This document shows positions 27,700 to 36,386 of a DNA stretch of 64,000 nt, piece after piece. The stretch's first letter is position 1; every line of letters begins with the position of its first letter. The translations under genes were made by a program, and so were the position numbers. Location: assembly GCF_022374875.2 (NCBI RefSeq), contig NZ_CP092428.2, forward strand, positions 62,001 through 126,000. Reading direction: 5' to 3'. A model generated the notes under the pieces. The model did no database searches. It saw only the letters and a list, made by a program, of their open reading frames with translations, and was not told the origin of the DNA. This DNA is from Mycolicibacterium rufum (lineage in GTDB: Bacteria; Actinomycetota; Actinomycetes; Mycobacteriales; Mycobacteriaceae).

Positions 27700-28214
27700 T
27701 AATAGTTCGAACGGCAAATGCACAGTCAAGCGCTTCAAGGGCATCTTGCCGGGGGTGCCCGGAATTGCTTCTGCGACATCATGTTTGGTGACTGGATTAT
27801 CAGCCCTGCTTATCGCACGCCTCCAAAGGCCAGTAGGAGCTTCGAAGTCCTGGAGGTGGTATAGCGTCCGCCGGTTCTCATTAAGCTGATCAAGGCGCGA
27901 AGCTAGGTCGCCGTCGAACCAATGTCTTTCTCTCCCAATGCGGATAAGGCGGCCAGGCCCCAGCGCTTAGTGTTCGGTGTTGGAGGGTGTTGCCACTTCA
28001 ACGTGCCGGCAAGCTCTCGCTCGCAGCAGGCGTGGGCACACAATATGCAGGCCAGATCAGCCCCGAGATGATAGCAACGGGTTGCCTCGATAATGAGAAA
28101 ACCGTTTTCATAGCCGCCGGCGGACGCTCCATAAAGCCTTGGGCCACCATATGACTCGACGATTCGGTTGACCTCGGCCCGACGAACCGGCTCTTTATCT
28201 ATGTCGGTGCCCAT
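27700..28214 (-). pseudogene. HEPN-like protein, frameshifted
   Basis: The first part from ATG 28214 reads AGGYENGFLIIEATRCY, LACILCAHACCERELAG and NTKRWGLAALSALGEK, then hits a stop at 27903. In the neighbouring frame the sequence continues as LASRLDQLNENRRTLYH and then FEAPTGLWRRA, an Rx4H-type motif typical of HEPN proteins. One indel near 27905-27925 reunites them. HEPN domains are often RNases in toxin or defence systems. It lies just after the HipA-like pair on the opposite strand. Confidence 0.65.
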
Positions 28215-28459
28215 CGACAAACGTCTCTGTGCGTGCAGATGCCAATTTGGCTGATTCCGAATCACGAGGTGCAACTGTAGGGCAACGGGGGATCGAGCCG
28301 CTGTCCGCGCGGATGTCTTCATGGCAGTCCCAAACCGGGATGAGCCACCTGGACTGAAGAGCACTAGAATCGGTACCCCTCCACGCTATTGGCATACTGC
28401 GCTCTATCCGTGCACTATTTCCGGGACAGTCGTAGGGGGGTATGCCGACGGCGCGGCGC

Positions 28460-28800
28460 CTAAGGTGCCAGGGCTGCCCGCAGGTCTTCGGGTATTGGCA
28501 TCGGCGTCGTCAGGCCCGCCGCCGTCCGGCCCGTGTTGCCCTCGGGGTAGCGCCCCGCAAATGAACCGGGTGCGGCGACGACGACCGGACGACCTGACCG
28601 AGGGCCTCACGTCGGTCGCGCTGTCGGACGGCCAGCACGAACATGGCAGCGTGGTTACAGGTGTGTAGCCACGGGTCAGGCTGCGAGACAATGTGCGCCC
28701 GTTCGAGGTGGTGCCAGCGCGCCTCGGCGGTGCCAGCGGCTTTCGCGGCCGTCATCTCGCGTCGGTAGACGTCCCTCCCGTTGTCGGTGATGCGGCTCAT
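28460..28800 (-). pseudogene. DUF3703 gene broken by one-base deletion
   Basis: Paralogue of the intact gene at 44574-44918 (shared ERAHIVSQPDPWLHTCNHAAM). The frame is lost near 28590, within codons for GQV; reading on in the next frame gives VVVAAPGSFAGRYPEGN and a normal end at 28460. DUF3703 proteins travel with metal-efflux genes; the role is unknown. It follows the CDF remnant. Confidence 0.85.
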
Positions 28801-28825
28801 GTCGCGCTCCGTTCAGTCGTCGTCG

Positions 28826-29060
28826 TCATTGTCCTCGACCAGTTTCGACCTCCCAGGCTTCTTTGCCTTCGTAGATGGCGAACGCGGAGATGACGAAGCC
28901 AGCGACGGGGTCGGGCCACGCCGTGCCGGTAAGCTCGACCAGCCCGACGCCGACCAGCGTGAGATGCTGAGCAGCACACAACGTGGTCTCGGCGGTGTTG
29001 ACCAGGATGAGGTTGTCTTTGCGGCGGGCGCTGACCTCTTTTTGCTTTTGATCTGCCGGC
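28826..29060 (-). pseudogene. C-terminal remnant of cation diffusion facilitator
   Basis: Reading minus from about 29060 gives EVSARRKDNLILVNTAET, then LTLVGVGLVELTGTAWPDP and VAGFVISAFAIYEGKEAWE, resembling the membrane end of CDF-type metal exporters linked to DUF3703. The N-terminal membrane helices are absent, so the gene is truncated. It sits between a methyltransferase and the broken DUF3703 gene, all on one strand. Confidence 0.6.
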
Positions 29061-29122
29061 GGCCCGCGCCCTTCACCAGGATCATCGAAGTGAAGACAGG
29101 ACCAAGACCGCGATGGTCCTCA

Positions 29123-29752
29123 TCACTCACAGCCGGTGGGCAACGGTTTGGCGGCCACGCCGAGCAGGTAGTCGCCTTGGATGCGGGTCCGTGAACCCAG
29201 TACGACGAGGCCATGGTGGGCGAGTTCGTCGGAGAATTGCTCGGCGCTGAACCGGTCTTCGGTCGGGTGGTCGAACAGCCGCTTGTAGCTGGGGCGGGCG
29301 AGGGCGTGGGCGGTGACTTCATCGAAGTAGAACCGCCCGCCCGGTGCGAGGACTCGCGCGACTTCGGCGACGGCGTTACGCCAGTCGGGAATGTGGTGGA
29401 CGATCCCGAAGTCGAACACCGCCCCGTAGCTTCCGTCGCCGGCATCTAGCGCGGTGGACAGATCGGTGGCGCTGCCTTGGACCAGCCGAACTCGGTTGCC
29501 ATAGCGGGCCAAGCGCTCCCCGGCCCGCCGGATCATCGCCGGGTCCAGGTCGACGGCGTCTACGGTGGCAGCGCCAAACCGCTCCAGGATCAGCTGCGTG
29601 CCGTATCCAGATCCGCAGCCGATTTCCAGAGCCTGGGTGTCCGGGACCAGCCGGCCGCCGAACCGCAGCAGCACCGGAACCTCGTAGACGCGTTGGAGCC
29701 ATCGCCGCGGCGCAGAATTGATCAGCGCGGTCTCCGCCATGTTCATCAACAC
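29123..29752 (-). CDS. Class I SAM-dependent methyltransferase
   Basis: 209 residues (GTG 29752 or ATG 29746, GGAGAGG site upstream). SAM-binding motif I is LEIGCGSGYG, the acidic residue ends the next strand in VDAVDLDP, then FDFGIVHHIPDW and the motif LAPGGRFYFDE. The substrate is unknown; its place in a CDF-DUF3703 metal cassette suggests a role in metal stress. A 20-base palindrome (30014-30033) identical in its arms to the one at the ArsR gene lies upstream. Confidence 0.88.
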   Translation of the reverse strand: MLMNMAETALINSAPRRWLQRVYEVPVLLRFGGRLVPDTQALEIGCGSGYGTQLILERFGAATVDAVDLDPAMIRRAGERLARYGNRVRLVQGSATDLSTALDAGDGSYGAVFDFGIVHHIPDWRNAVAEVARVLAPGGRFYFDEVTAHALARPSYKRLFDHPTEDRFSAEQFSDELAHHGLVVLGSRTRIQGDYLLGVAAKPLPTGCE

Positions 29753-30013
29753 GGTTGGCCCTCTCCAGAGGTGGTCGTATCAGCGGACAGCCCGTGAGAC
29801 TGGTTGCAGTTCAGCTCGATTCAGCTGTGCCAGGCCCCGGGCCGGCGGTGCGTGCCGCGGTGAGCACGGGGCACTGAGCGAGGCATGGTCCCGGTGGCCG
29901 ACAGCGCGGGGTCATGCCGTGCAGGGCGGCGGTTGACGGTTTACGCCGACCCGCACCAATGAACAGACTTCTGCCATCGCCGCCGGTCGGCGATGACGGC
30001 GATCTTTACGCTA

Positions 30014-30033
30014 TCATCGCCTTCGGGCGATGA
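30014..30033. promoter_or_regulatory. Metal-sensor operator, copy 1
   Basis: TCATCGCC and GGCGATGA are perfectly inverted around TTCG. The same arms with a different centre occur at 32839-32858 over the start of the CmtR-like gene. Copy 1 lies upstream of the leftward methyltransferase cassette, so one ArsR protein probably controls both. Confidence 0.75.
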
Positions 30034-30036
30034 AAA

Positions 30037-31824
30037 CTATCGCCGCCGCGGTGCCATTGCAGGCGGCGGCGTGTCGGTACGCGGGGTGCGACGGCGCAGA
30101 CTGATCCGCGGTGATCTGCGCAGAATGATCGCCGCGATGCACGCGAAGATGCCGATGCTGATCAGTAGACACTGCACGACCGGGCCCCACCGGGTGGCGG
30201 GCGTGAGTCCGGTCATCAGCCTGACCGGGGTGTCGAGGTAGCCAGGTTCGAAGAATCCGGTGCGGGCCAGTTCGCGACCGTCTGGCCCGATCACGGAACT
30301 GATGCCCGTCGTCGCGGCGACCACGACGTAGCGGTTGTGCTCGATGGCGCGTAACTTGGCGAAGGCGAGCTGCTGCTCGCTCATCGCCTCACCGAAGGTG
30401 GCGTTGTTGGACGGCACGGTGAGCAGCTGGGCGCCGTTAAGCACCGACTCGCGGGCCGCCCGGTCAAAGATCACTTCCCAGCAGGTCACCACGCCGATCG
30501 GCACCCCGGCTGCGCGCACTACCCCCGACCCGTCGCCGGGCACGAAGTAGCCAGCCCGGTCGGCGGAGGACGAGAAGAGCCGGAAGAAGCCGCGCCACGG
30601 CAGGTACTCGCCGAATGGTTGCACGATCTGCTTGTCGTGACGGTCACTGGGGCCGCCGACCGGATCCCAGACGATCACCGAGTTGAGGGTCACCGGGTTG
30701 GTGCTGCTGTATCCCGGCCCGGCGAGCACGCCGCCGACGAGGATCGGCGCCTCGATCGCCCGCGCGGCGATCGTGATCCGTTCGGCGGCGTCGGGATTGG
30801 CCAACGGGTCGACGTCGGAAGAGTTTTCCGGCCACACGACGATCTGCGGTTGCGCAGCACGCCCGGCGCGCACCTCGTCTGCGAGCCGCAGGGTTTCCTG
30901 AACGTGGTTGTCCAACACGGCGCGACGTTGGGCATTGAAGTCCAGGCCGAGTCGCGGCACATTGCCCTGCACCGCGGCCACGGTGACGACCGGGTCGTTG
31001 GTCGCATTGATTGACGGCTGCCGGACCTGCGGCCAGATCGCGGCGGTAGCCAATAGCACCACACCGATGTACGCACCGGGCAGCACTATCGCGGGAGGGC
31101 ACGCGTGGCCGGCACGGGCGGCGTCACGGCGCCACCAGCGCGTGACCTCGCTCGCCAGGGCGGCCATGCTGACGCCCAGGAGCACGACCGCAAATGACAC
31201 CAGCGGCACCCCGCCGATTTGGGCGGTCGGCAGAAACGGGCCGTCGGTCTGGCCGAACCCGACTGCGCCCCAGGGGAATCCGCCGAACGGAACATTGGAT
31301 TTGGCCCATTCCTGCACGGCCCACACGGCCGCGACCCAGATCGGCCAGCCCGGCAGTCGGCGCACCAGCACTGCCCCCGCGCCGAACAGCGCGGGAAATA
31401 CCGACTCCATGCCCGCCAGCGCCAGCCATGGCCCGACGCCGACGAAGCTGCTCGTCCAGGGCAGCAGCGCAACGTAGAACGCGAGGCCGAACAGAAGTCC
31501 ATATCCGAGCCCGCCGATTTGCGTCGTCGACTTGTGGGTCAGTACCCAGGCCAGCAGTGCGAACGCGACGATGGCGGTGTACCACCACCCGAACGGCGGA
31601 AAGCTGACGCACAACAGCAGGCCCGCAGCGATCGCGACGGCCATCCGGGGCAGTCGGCGCAGCGCCGCAGCACCTAAACCTGCGCCCAGAGGTCTGCTCA
31701 ACGGCGGGGCGGGGGCCCCATCGGAATTGGCGGACCCGTCGGTGAGCGCCGCCATCGCGTCGGTGTCCTCGTCGGGTTGCCCCGCCCCGCGCCTCCCGGT
31801 CAGCCTGGCCAGGGGGCCGGTCAC
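30037..31824 (-). CDS. lnt: Apolipoprotein N-acyltransferase
   Basis: 595 residues. About eight N-terminal helices (60-270) precede a nitrilase-fold domain with the catalytic triad: Glu in VVWPENSSD, Lys in [15 protein letters not shown] and Cys in [10 protein letters not shown], then a final helix. Lnt adds the third acyl chain to bacterial lipoproteins at the membrane. It overlaps the upstream TlpA-like gene by four bases. Mycobacteria normally encode their own lnt (fused or next to ppm1) elsewhere, so this may be an extra copy moved with metal genes. Confidence 0.9.
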   Translation of the reverse strand: MTGPLARLTGRRGAGQPDEDTDAMAALTDGSANSDGAPAPPLSRPLGAGLGAAALRRLPRMAVAIAAGLLLCVSFPPFGWWYTAIVAFALLAWVLTHKSTTQIGGLGYGLLFGLAFYVALLPWTSSFVGVGPWLALAGMESVFPALFGAGAVLVRRLPGWPIWVAAVWAVQEWAKSNVPFGGFPWGAVGFGQTDGPFLPTAQIGGVPLVSFAVVLLGVSMAALASEVTRWWRRDAARAGHACPPAIVLPGAYIGVVLLATAAIWPQVRQPSINATNDPVVTVAAVQGNVPRLGLDFNAQRRAVLDNHVQETLRLADEVRAGRAAQPQIVVWPENSSDVDPLANPDAAERITIAARAIEAPILVGGVLAGPGYSSTNPVTLNSVIVWDPVGGPSDRHDKQIVQPFGEYLPWRGFFRLFSSSADRAGYFVPGDGSGVVRAAGVPIGVVTCWEVIFDRAARESVLNGAQLLTVPSNNATFGEAMSEQQLAFAKLRAIEHNRYVVVAATTGISSVIGPDGRELARTGFFEPGYLDTPVRLMTGLTPATRWGPVVQCLLISIGIFACIAAIILRRSPRISLRRRTPRTDTPPPAMAPRRR

Positions 31825-32462
31825 GGGTTCATTGCCGCGACGGCTGCACGAACTTGCTCGACGTCACGGAACACTGTGGGCGTGGTGACCCGGCGGACGG
31901 TGCCGTCGGTGCCAACGAGGTAGCTCAGCGGCAGGACCGGGGGAGCGCCTAGGACCTGCCCGACGGCGTCGGCGTTGCCGAAGGACGGGTAGTGCACACC
32001 CAGATCCGCCAAAAGGCTCAGCGCCACGGTGTCGGTGTCCTGCACGTTCATCCCGACCACCCGCACCGCGCCCGGCTGCCCGGCGTAGGCGTCCAGCACC
32101 GGAATCTCTTCCCGACACGGGGCGCACCATGACGCCCACAGGTTGATCAGGGTCTGCTCACCGGCGAGCGCCGCGCCGACGTCGAACATGGTCCGCGCCC
32201 CCAGGCACGACGCCAGCGCACCAGCCAAATCACCCTTGGGCGGCGCCCCCTCACGTGGTGTCGGGCACGGCGCCAAGGCCGCACGCGCGGTGAGTCGCGC
32301 CAGTTCGCCGGTATCGGCGTCGCCAACGGCGGCAGCGGGAAGGGTAAGCCCGGGGCCGGAGGTATTAGTGCCGTCGACCTGGGGCGTACGCGGCCAGATC
32401 GCCACCGCCATCGCGGCTATTACCACCAGCGCGAACACCGTCCACCGCAGCCGAGACCGCAC
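31821..32462 (-). CDS. TlpA-like membrane-anchored thioredoxin
   Basis: 213 residues from the GTG at 32462, chosen for its GGGGAGG site. One N-terminal helix (about 7-24) anchors a periplasmic-side thioredoxin domain with [11 protein letters not shown] (Cys113, Cys116) and a cis-Pro region LPLSYLVG. An insert before the domain carries two more Cys. It should reduce extracytoplasmic disulfides or deliver reductant, as TlpA/ResA/CcmG proteins do. Operon with lnt. A CTACTA/TAGTAG palindrome lies about 65 bases upstream. Confidence 0.88.
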   Translation of the reverse strand: MRSRLRWTVFALVVIAAMAVAIWPRTPQVDGTNTSGPGLTLPAAAVGDADTGELARLTARAALAPCPTPREGAPPKGDLAGALASCLGARTMFDVGAALAGEQTLINLWASWCAPCREEIPVLDAYAGQPGAVRVVGMNVQDTDTVALSLLADLGVHYPSFGNADAVGQVLGAPPVLPLSYLVGTDGTVRRVTTPTVFRDVEQVRAAVAAMNP

Positions 32463-32527
32463 TTGGCACCTCCCCTGTTGCCGAGTTGACACCGGCTGGG
32501 TCCTGGGCGCTACCGACGGCACCCTTC

Positions 32528-32546
32528 CTACTAGGGGCCATAGTAG
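32528..32546. promoter_or_regulatory. CTACTA/TAGTAG palindrome, candidate BlaI-type operator
   Basis: 6-base arms are perfectly inverted around 7 bases upstream of the TlpA-lnt operon. TACTA...TAGTA is close to the known BlaI/MecI operator style. It is about 28 kb from the only blaI-like gene in the window. Confidence 0.5.
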
Positions 32547-32838
32547 ATTGTTCGAGCCTGCCACCGTTGATGAGCCGCCAACGTTCCGGGAGGGGGGCCG
32601 ATGACTGCCGATGATGTTGGCATTAAATCGATCCGGCACTGAACCGCTCAAGAGGATCGCGTGGACTCAGGGGCACGCAGCAGGTTAGGCCTCCTCTCCC
32701 GTGCCCATCCCAGGAGGCGCCGGCCGCAGCACCGGCCGGTCGTCGTCTTCAGATGCGTTGGAGGTTGCGCCAACCCGCACCAATCAACGAAATTCCCGCT
32801 TTCACCGTCGTTTGGCGATGAGGGCGAAAAATGCGCTA

Positions 32839-32858
32839 TCATCGCCGTATGGCGATGA
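32839..32858. promoter_or_regulatory. Metal-sensor operator, copy 2 (overlaps arsR-type start)
   Basis: TCATCGCC and GGCGATGA are inverted around GTAT; the CmtR-like ATG at 32849 lies inside. This suggests tight autorepression. Arms are identical to the site at 30014. Confidence 0.75.
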
Positions 32859-33247
32859 CAACCGACGATTGCGGCTCTGTGCGGCCGTCCACCAATCTGT
32901 CTCCGGCGGCGGCGCTGTTTCACGGTTTGGCGGATCCGACTCGACTGGCGATCCTGCAGCGGTTGGCTGACGGTGAAGCCCGAGTGGTGGATTTGACGGG
33001 ACTGCTCTCTATGGCGCAGTCCACAGTGTCGGCGCATCTGGCGTGCCTTCGTGACTGCGGGCTCGTAGTCGGGCGGCCCGAGGGCCGGCAGATGTTCTAC
33101 TCCCTGACCCGTCCCGAACTGCTCGATTTGTTGGCCTCAGCCGAGACACTTCTGGCCGCCACCGGCAACGCCGTCGCGCTGTGCCCCAACTACGGAACCC
33201 GCTCCCGCACGGGCGCGACGATCGATGCGGAGGAGACCGGCCGATGA
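32849..33247 (+). CDS. cmtR: CmtR-type ArsR-family Cd/Pb sensor
   Basis: 132 residues from the ATG at 32849 (32855 possible). The winged-helix core reads HGLADPTRLAILQRLADGE and STVSAHLACLRDCGLVVGR. Cys66 and Cys70 in CLRDC plus Cys112 in LCPNYG match the three-Cys site of mycobacterial CmtR (57, 61, 102), which senses Cd(II)/Pb(II). It is followed, with an ATGA overlap, by the metal ATPase gene. It should bind the two TCATCGCC palindromes. Confidence 0.88.
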   Translation: MAMTTDDCGSVRPSTNLSPAAALFHGLADPTRLAILQRLADGEARVVDLTGLLSMAQSTVSAHLACLRDCGLVVGRPEGRQMFYSLTRPELLDLLASAETLLAATGNAVALCPNYGTRSRTGATIDAEETGR

Positions 33248-35211
33248 GCGACGCCTGCGGCTGCGGCAATGACGAACCCCGCGGCGCCGACGAGGAGGAG
33301 CGTGAGCCCGAGCGGCTCTGGCAGATCAAGGAACTGCAGTTCGCCGCCATTTCAGGGGTGTTCCTGCTGGCAGCGGTGAACGCCGGGTTCCTCGACGCCG
33401 CGGAGCCGGTCGTCCTCACGCTGGAGGCGGTGGCGCTGCTGGCCGGCGCCTATACCTTCGTTCCGTTCACCCTCAAACGGCTGGCCAAGGGCAAAATCGG
33501 CGTTGGCACCCTGATGACCATCGCCGCCGTGGGCGCGGTGATCCTCGGCGAGGTGGGTGAGGCCGCCATGCTGGCCTTCCTGTTCTCCATCAGCGAGGGC
33601 CTAGAGGAGTACTCGCTGGCGCGCACTCGACGCGGACTGCGCGCGCTGTTGTCGCTGGTGCCCGACGAAGCGACCGTGCTGCGTGACGGCGGCGAAAAGA
33701 CCGTCGCGCCAGCGGAATTGCGGATCGGCGACCGGATGCTCGTCAAGCCCGGTGAGCGCGTCGCAACCGACGGCATCATCGGCCGAGGCCGCACCGCGCT
33801 GGATGTCTCCGCCATCACCGGTGAGTCGGTCCCCGTGGAAGCCGGGCCCGGTGACGAGGTGTTCGCCGGGTCGATCAACGGCACCGGCGCGCTCGAGGTG
33901 GAAGTCACCACCACCGCCGAGGACAACTCGCTGGCCCGCATCGTGCGCATCGTGGAAGCCGAGCAGTCCCGCAAGGGCGCCTCCCAACGCCTGGCTGACC
34001 GCATCGCCAAACCCCTGGTGCCCGGGGTCATGATCGTGGCGGCACTGATCGCGGTGATCGGCAGTTTGCTCGGGGACTCAGCCACCTGGATCGAACGTGC
34101 GCTGGTGGTGTTGGTCGCCGCCTCGCCGTGCGCCCTGGCGATCTCAGTGCCCGTCACCGTGGTGGCCGCCATCGGCGCCGCCAGCAAGCTCGGAGCCCTG
34201 GTCAAGGGCGGCGCCGCACTGGAAGGGCTGGGCAAGATACGCGGCGTCGCCTTGGACAAGACCGGCACCCTCACCGCAAACCGGCCCGCAGTCATCGACG
34301 TGGCCACCACCAACGGCGCCACCCGCGAAGAGGTGCTGGATCTAGCTGCGGCCCTGGGAGCGCGCAGCGAGCACCCGCTGGCCGCGGCGATCCTCGCCGC
34401 CGTCGACGATGTCCTCCCAGCCACCGACGTGGAGGCGGTGACCGGTGCCGGGCTCACCGGGCGTCGCGACGGGCATACCATCCGCCTCGGCCGCCCCGGC
34501 TGGCTCGACCCGGGCCCGCTCGCCGATGGGGTGGCGCGCATGCAGCACGCCGGGGCCACCGCCGTCCTCGTCGAAGACAACGGCCAGGTAATCGGCGCCA
34601 TCGCCGTGCGCGACGAGCTGCGACCCGAGGCCGCCGAGGTTGTCGCCCGACTGCGCCGCGACGGCTATCACGTGGCAATGCTCACCGGCGACAACCAGGC
34701 CACCGCAGCCGCATTGGCCCGCGACGTCGGGATCGAGGCCGTGCACGCCGAGCTGCGCCCCGAAGGCAAAGCGCGACTGATCGAACAGCTACGTGCCCAG
34801 CGCCCCACGGCGATGGTCGGCGACGGCGTCAACGACGCTCCAGCGCTGGCCACCGCCGACCTGGGTATCGCAATGGGCGCGATGGGCACCGACGTGGCCA
34901 TCGAAACCGCCGACGTGGCGTTGATGGGCGAAGACCTGCGCCACCTGCCTCAGACGTTCACCCACGCGCGGCGGGCGCGGCGGATCATGCTGCAAAACGT
35001 CGGCCTGTCCCTGGGCCTAATCCTCGCGTTGTTGCCGCTGGCACTGTTCGGCATCCTCGGACTGGCCGCCGTCGTGCTGGTCCACGAACTCGCCGAGATT
35101 GTGGTCATCGCCAACGGTGTTTGCGCGGGGCGCACCAAGCCACTGGCCGCCGCGCCGGTCGATGCGGCAGCCAGCCACAACCGCGCGGCGCCAGTGGGCA
35201 CGCCGTCGTGA
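33244..35211 (+). CDS. SPC-motif P1B-type heavy-metal ATPase
   Basis: 655 residues from the ATG at 33244 (overlap with the sensor). A short Cys tail, DACGCGNDE, replaces an HMA domain. The membrane motif is SPC (294-296), the phosphorylated Asp338 is in DKTGTL, and the hinge is [16 protein letters not shown]. The pattern, and the CmtR-type partner, resemble CtpG-like cadmium/lead efflux pumps. It is a clear paralogue of the ATPase at 42405 (shared ERLWQ-KELQFAA start and matching order of motifs). Heads an operon with lspA and cadD. Confidence 0.9.
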   Translation: MSDACGCGNDEPRGADEEEREPERLWQIKELQFAAISGVFLLAAVNAGFLDAAEPVVLTLEAVALLAGAYTFVPFTLKRLAKGKIGVGTLMTIAAVGAVILGEVGEAAMLAFLFSISEGLEEYSLARTRRGLRALLSLVPDEATVLRDGGEKTVAPAELRIGDRMLVKPGERVATDGIIGRGRTALDVSAITGESVPVEAGPGDEVFAGSINGTGALEVEVTTTAEDNSLARIVRIVEAEQSRKGASQRLADRIAKPLVPGVMIVAALIAVIGSLLGDSATWIERALVVLVAASPCALAISVPVTVVAAIGAASKLGALVKGGAALEGLGKIRGVALDKTGTLTANRPAVIDVATTNGATREEVLDLAAALGARSEHPLAAAILAAVDDVLPATDVEAVTGAGLTGRRDGHTIRLGRPGWLDPGPLADGVARMQHAGATAVLVEDNGQVIGAIAVRDELRPEAAEVVARLRRDGYHVAMLTGDNQATAAALARDVGIEAVHAELRPEGKARLIEQLRAQRPTAMVGDGVNDAPALATADLGIAMGAMGTDVAIETADVALMGEDLRHLPQTFTHARRARRIMLQNVGLSLGLILALLPLALFGILGLAAVVLVHELAEIVVIANGVCAGRTKPLAAAPVDAAASHNRAAPVGTPS

Positions 35212-35714
35212 CCGCTGACCACCCCAGCCCCGAGGCCAGGGCGATTCGGGCACGAATCACCCTGGCCGCCACGGCGGTCATCGTCGCGGGACTGAACCTG
35301 GGAGCGAAGACGTGGGCTGCGGGCGCCTTAAATGACGGCAGCTCAACAGATCTCGAGCTGCTACACCTGCGGCTGGCCTTCAACCCCGGTGTGGCATTCA
35401 GTATCGGCGACACCCTGCCCCCCGCGGTCCTGCTCGGCGTCACCGGCGTGATTGTGGTCGCACTCGCGGTGTTCGCGGTCCGCGTCGCTCGCACCGCCGC
35501 GCCGCCGGTCGTGCTGGCACTGGCCGCGATGCTGGGTGGCGCGGTGGCCAACTTAATTGACCGCGCCGGTGATGGGCTGGTCACCGACTACCTGCACACG
35601 GGCTGGTTTCCCACCTTCAACCTCGCCGACGTCTTCGTCGTCACAGGCGCCGCCGTCCTCGTTCTGGCTAGTTGGCGCGCCAGCGACACCGCAGACACCG
35701 GGGCCGACGAATGA
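35208..35714 (+). CDS. lspA: Signal peptidase II (lipoprotein signal peptidase)
   Basis: 168 residues from a GTG that overlaps the ATPase stop. Four membrane helices; catalytic aspartates are Asp118 in NLIDR and Asp141 in FNLADVFV, the LspA signature. It cleaves signal peptides of lipidated prolipoproteins. Cadmium operons in other bacteria also carry lspA beside the metal ATPase, and this island holds lnt and several lipoproteins. ATGA overlap with cadD. Confidence 0.92.
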   Translation: MTADHPSPEARAIRARITLAATAVIVAGLNLGAKTWAAGALNDGSSTDLELLHLRLAFNPGVAFSIGDTLPPAVLLGVTGVIVVALAVFAVRVARTAAPPVVLALAAMLGGAVANLIDRAGDGLVTDYLHTGWFPTFNLADVFVVTGAAVLVLASWRASDTADTGADE

Positions 35715-36319
35715 TCCAGTCGTCGATTCTGCCCGCGATCGGCCTCTTCATCGTCACCAACATCGACGACATCATCGTGCTGTCGCTGTTCTTCGCCCGC
35801 GGCGCAGGGCAGCGCGGGACGACGGCCCGGATCACCGCAGGCCAATACCTGGGGTTTGCGGGGATCCTTGGCGCGGCCGTGCTCGTGACGTTGGGCGCGG
35901 GAGCATTTCTTCCCCCGCAGATCATTCCGTACTTCGGGCTCATACCCCTGGCCCTGGGACTGTGGGCGGCATGGGAAGCCTGGCGTGGAAACAACAACGA
36001 CGACGATGACGACGACGACGACGACGCAAGAGTCGCAGGTAAGAACGTCGGCGTCTGGACCGTCGCGGCAGTCACCTTTGCCAACGGCGGGGACAACATC
36101 GGCGTCTACGTCCCCGTCTTCCTCAGCGTGGGGCCCGCGGCCGTGGTGGCCTACTGCGTCGTCTTCCTCGTGCTCGTCGCGGTCCTCGTCGTCGCCGCCA
36201 AATTCGTCGCCACCCGCCGGCCGATCGCCGAGGTCCTCGAACGCTGGGAACACGTGTTGTTCCCAATCGTGTTGATCGCCCTCGGCATCCTCATCCTGGT
36301 CAGCGGCCTCGCCTTCTAG
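35711..36319 (+). CDS. cadD: CadD-family cadmium resistance transporter
   Basis: 202 residues with five or six membrane helices. Family motifs are TNIDDIIVLSLFFA near the start and FANGGDNIGVYVPVF in the middle. CadD proteins export or sequester Cd(II). The central cytoplasmic loop holds three Asn and nine Asp in a row (about 94-105), an acidic run that may bind metal. The ATG is within the lspA stop; the gene ends the cmtR-ATPase-lspA-cadD operon. Confidence 0.9.
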   Translation: MIQSSILPAIGLFIVTNIDDIIVLSLFFARGAGQRGTTARITAGQYLGFAGILGAAVLVTLGAGAFLPPQIIPYFGLIPLALGLWAAWEAWRGNNNDDDDDDDDDARVAGKNVGVWTVAAVTFANGGDNIGVYVPVFLSVGPAAVVAYCVVFLVLVAVLVVAAKFVATRRPIAEVLERWEHVLFPIVLIALGILILVSGLAF

Positions 36320-36362
36320 CAGCTGGCCAGCGACCCCCGCCCGCACACCAGCTGAACGCCGA

Positions 36363-36374
36363 ACTACTTGTAGT
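36363..36374. promoter_or_regulatory. ACTAC/GTAGT palindrome before TlpA-like lipoprotein gene
   Basis: Perfect 5-base arms around TT, ending just before the AAGGAGG ribosome site. Arms match the centre of BlaI/MecI-type operators, but the spacer is 2 rather than about 4 bases, so it is tentative. Confidence 0.35.
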
Positions 36375-36386
36375 GAAGGAGGTTTC

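Noticed and set aside
28781..29194. 137-codon plus frame opposite the CDF remnant
   Set aside because: The minus-strand reading gives CDF-like protein; the plus reading has no family.
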